Source: Cinclus cinclus
Lineage: Eukaryota > Chordata > Aves > Passeriformes > Cinclidae
Direction: 5' to 3'
Length of the DNA: 64,000 nucleotides
NCBI RefSeq assembly: GCF_963662255.1
Contig: NC_085072.1
Coordinates: 5,295,001-5,359,000 of the forward strand
Each line of letters starts with the position of its first letter. The first letter of the stretch is position 1. Under the pieces are notes generated by a model. The model ran no database searches, was not told the origin of the DNA, and was given only the letters and a program-made list of their open reading frames with translations. Shown here piece after piece: positions 63,360 to 64,000 of this stretch. The position numbers were made by a program, and so were the translations under genes.

Positions 63360-64000
63360 CTGTGAGGAGTTGGTGGCGTTTCCTAAGAGAAGAGCTGGAG
63401 AGAAAATCCAGGTTGTTAATTTTGGAAGAAACTCCCAAGCAATGAAGTTCAAATTCCTCCATCTGGTACCATAAACGAGGTCCCTCAAGCTCAAAAGGCA
63501 TTTCTTCAGGGATTTTACTGTTTCAGAGGCTTATGGTGCTAGTTATGCCCCTACCTTCACCTGGGAAGAGGGGAAAAAAGATTTTAAAATAATCAGGAGT
63601 CTATTAAATCTATTTACTCTACAGATCTTCACTTTTTTAAAGCTAAGTCTAAAGCCACTGATGTCTTTAGATCAGATGTATGTTCCTGCAAATACCTTCC
63701 TGGCAACTCCTCCAGGCCTCTACAGCCCTTTAAAAATGTTTATATTCTTGACTCCCAGTCCTGGCCAAATGAGCTCTGTAACATGGTCACAGCCATGTTA
63801 TATATAACATTTTCCCATTTAACAGCTCAGGCATTGCCTTTTAACCACTCTGAGGTTTGACCAGGAGGTTCCCTGCTTCCAGTCATTGCTTGGTTTTGGT
63901 TCTTTCTTCTTGATTTATGCCGTGCTGTAACACAGTGCACCCCCCAGTATTTAACCCACTGCAGTCCCACAACAAACACTTGTATGGTGCAGAACAGCCA
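63360..64000. other. KCTD20: KCTD20 5' intron, right edge of window
   Basis: AT-rich sequence upstream of the first coding exon. No promoter, CpG island or repeat is recognisable, consistent with intron; the KCTD20 promoter is expected further right. Confidence 0.55.

Overview
This window is avian nuclear DNA. About nineteen CR1 (chicken repeat 1) LINE tails are scattered through it, introns are short, and the gene order matches the CDKN1A neighbourhood of vertebrates (human 6p21.2: KCTD20, STK38, SRSF3, CDKN1A, RAB44), read here in the opposite direction. A PTH-family hormone gene of the PTH-L type, which therian mammals lack, and a solo ERV2-like LTR fit a bird. I cannot name the species.

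Layout, left to right. 1-375: first two coding exons of RAB44 (minus), running off the left edge. 376-4.6 kb: gene-free, with a GGGAT microsatellite and a 19-bp minisatellite. 4.6-9.36 kb: CDKN1A (p21, minus) with an AU-rich 3' UTR, two coding exons, a TATA box and a G-rich repetitive proximal promoter; a near-consensus p53 response element lies about 1 kb upstream. 9.4-21.2 kb: intergenic, with CR1 copies, a tandem repeat and an orphan GC-rich island near 20.2 kb. 21.2-26.5 kb: SRSF3 (minus) with a TATA-containing CpG-island promoter, an RRM, a poison cassette exon carrying early stops, and a 200-N assembly gap where the missing RS-domain exons must lie. 26.5-33 kb: intergenic. 33.05-36.8 kb: a complete three-exon PTH-L gene (plus). 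37.4-52.9 kb: STK38/NDR1 (plus), all 13 coding exons giving 465 residues. 53.7-63.4 kb: KCTD20 (minus), seven coding exons giving 417 residues, convergent with STK38, with a solo LTR in one intron.

The genes are not an operon or a single pathway. CDKN1A is the p53-induced CDK inhibitor, SRSF3 a splicing factor that limits itself through its poison exon, STK38 a Hippo-related AGC kinase, KCTD20 a BTB-domain regulator linked to AKT signalling, RAB44 an atypical EF-hand Rab, and PTH-L a secreted class B GPCR ligand. All exon structures were derived here by matching splice sites, reading phase and remembered family sequences; no search was run. The observations most worth following are the intact PTH-L gene, its NAGNAG acceptor exactly at the prohormone cleavage site, the p53 element upstream of CDKN1A and the SRSF3 poison exon.
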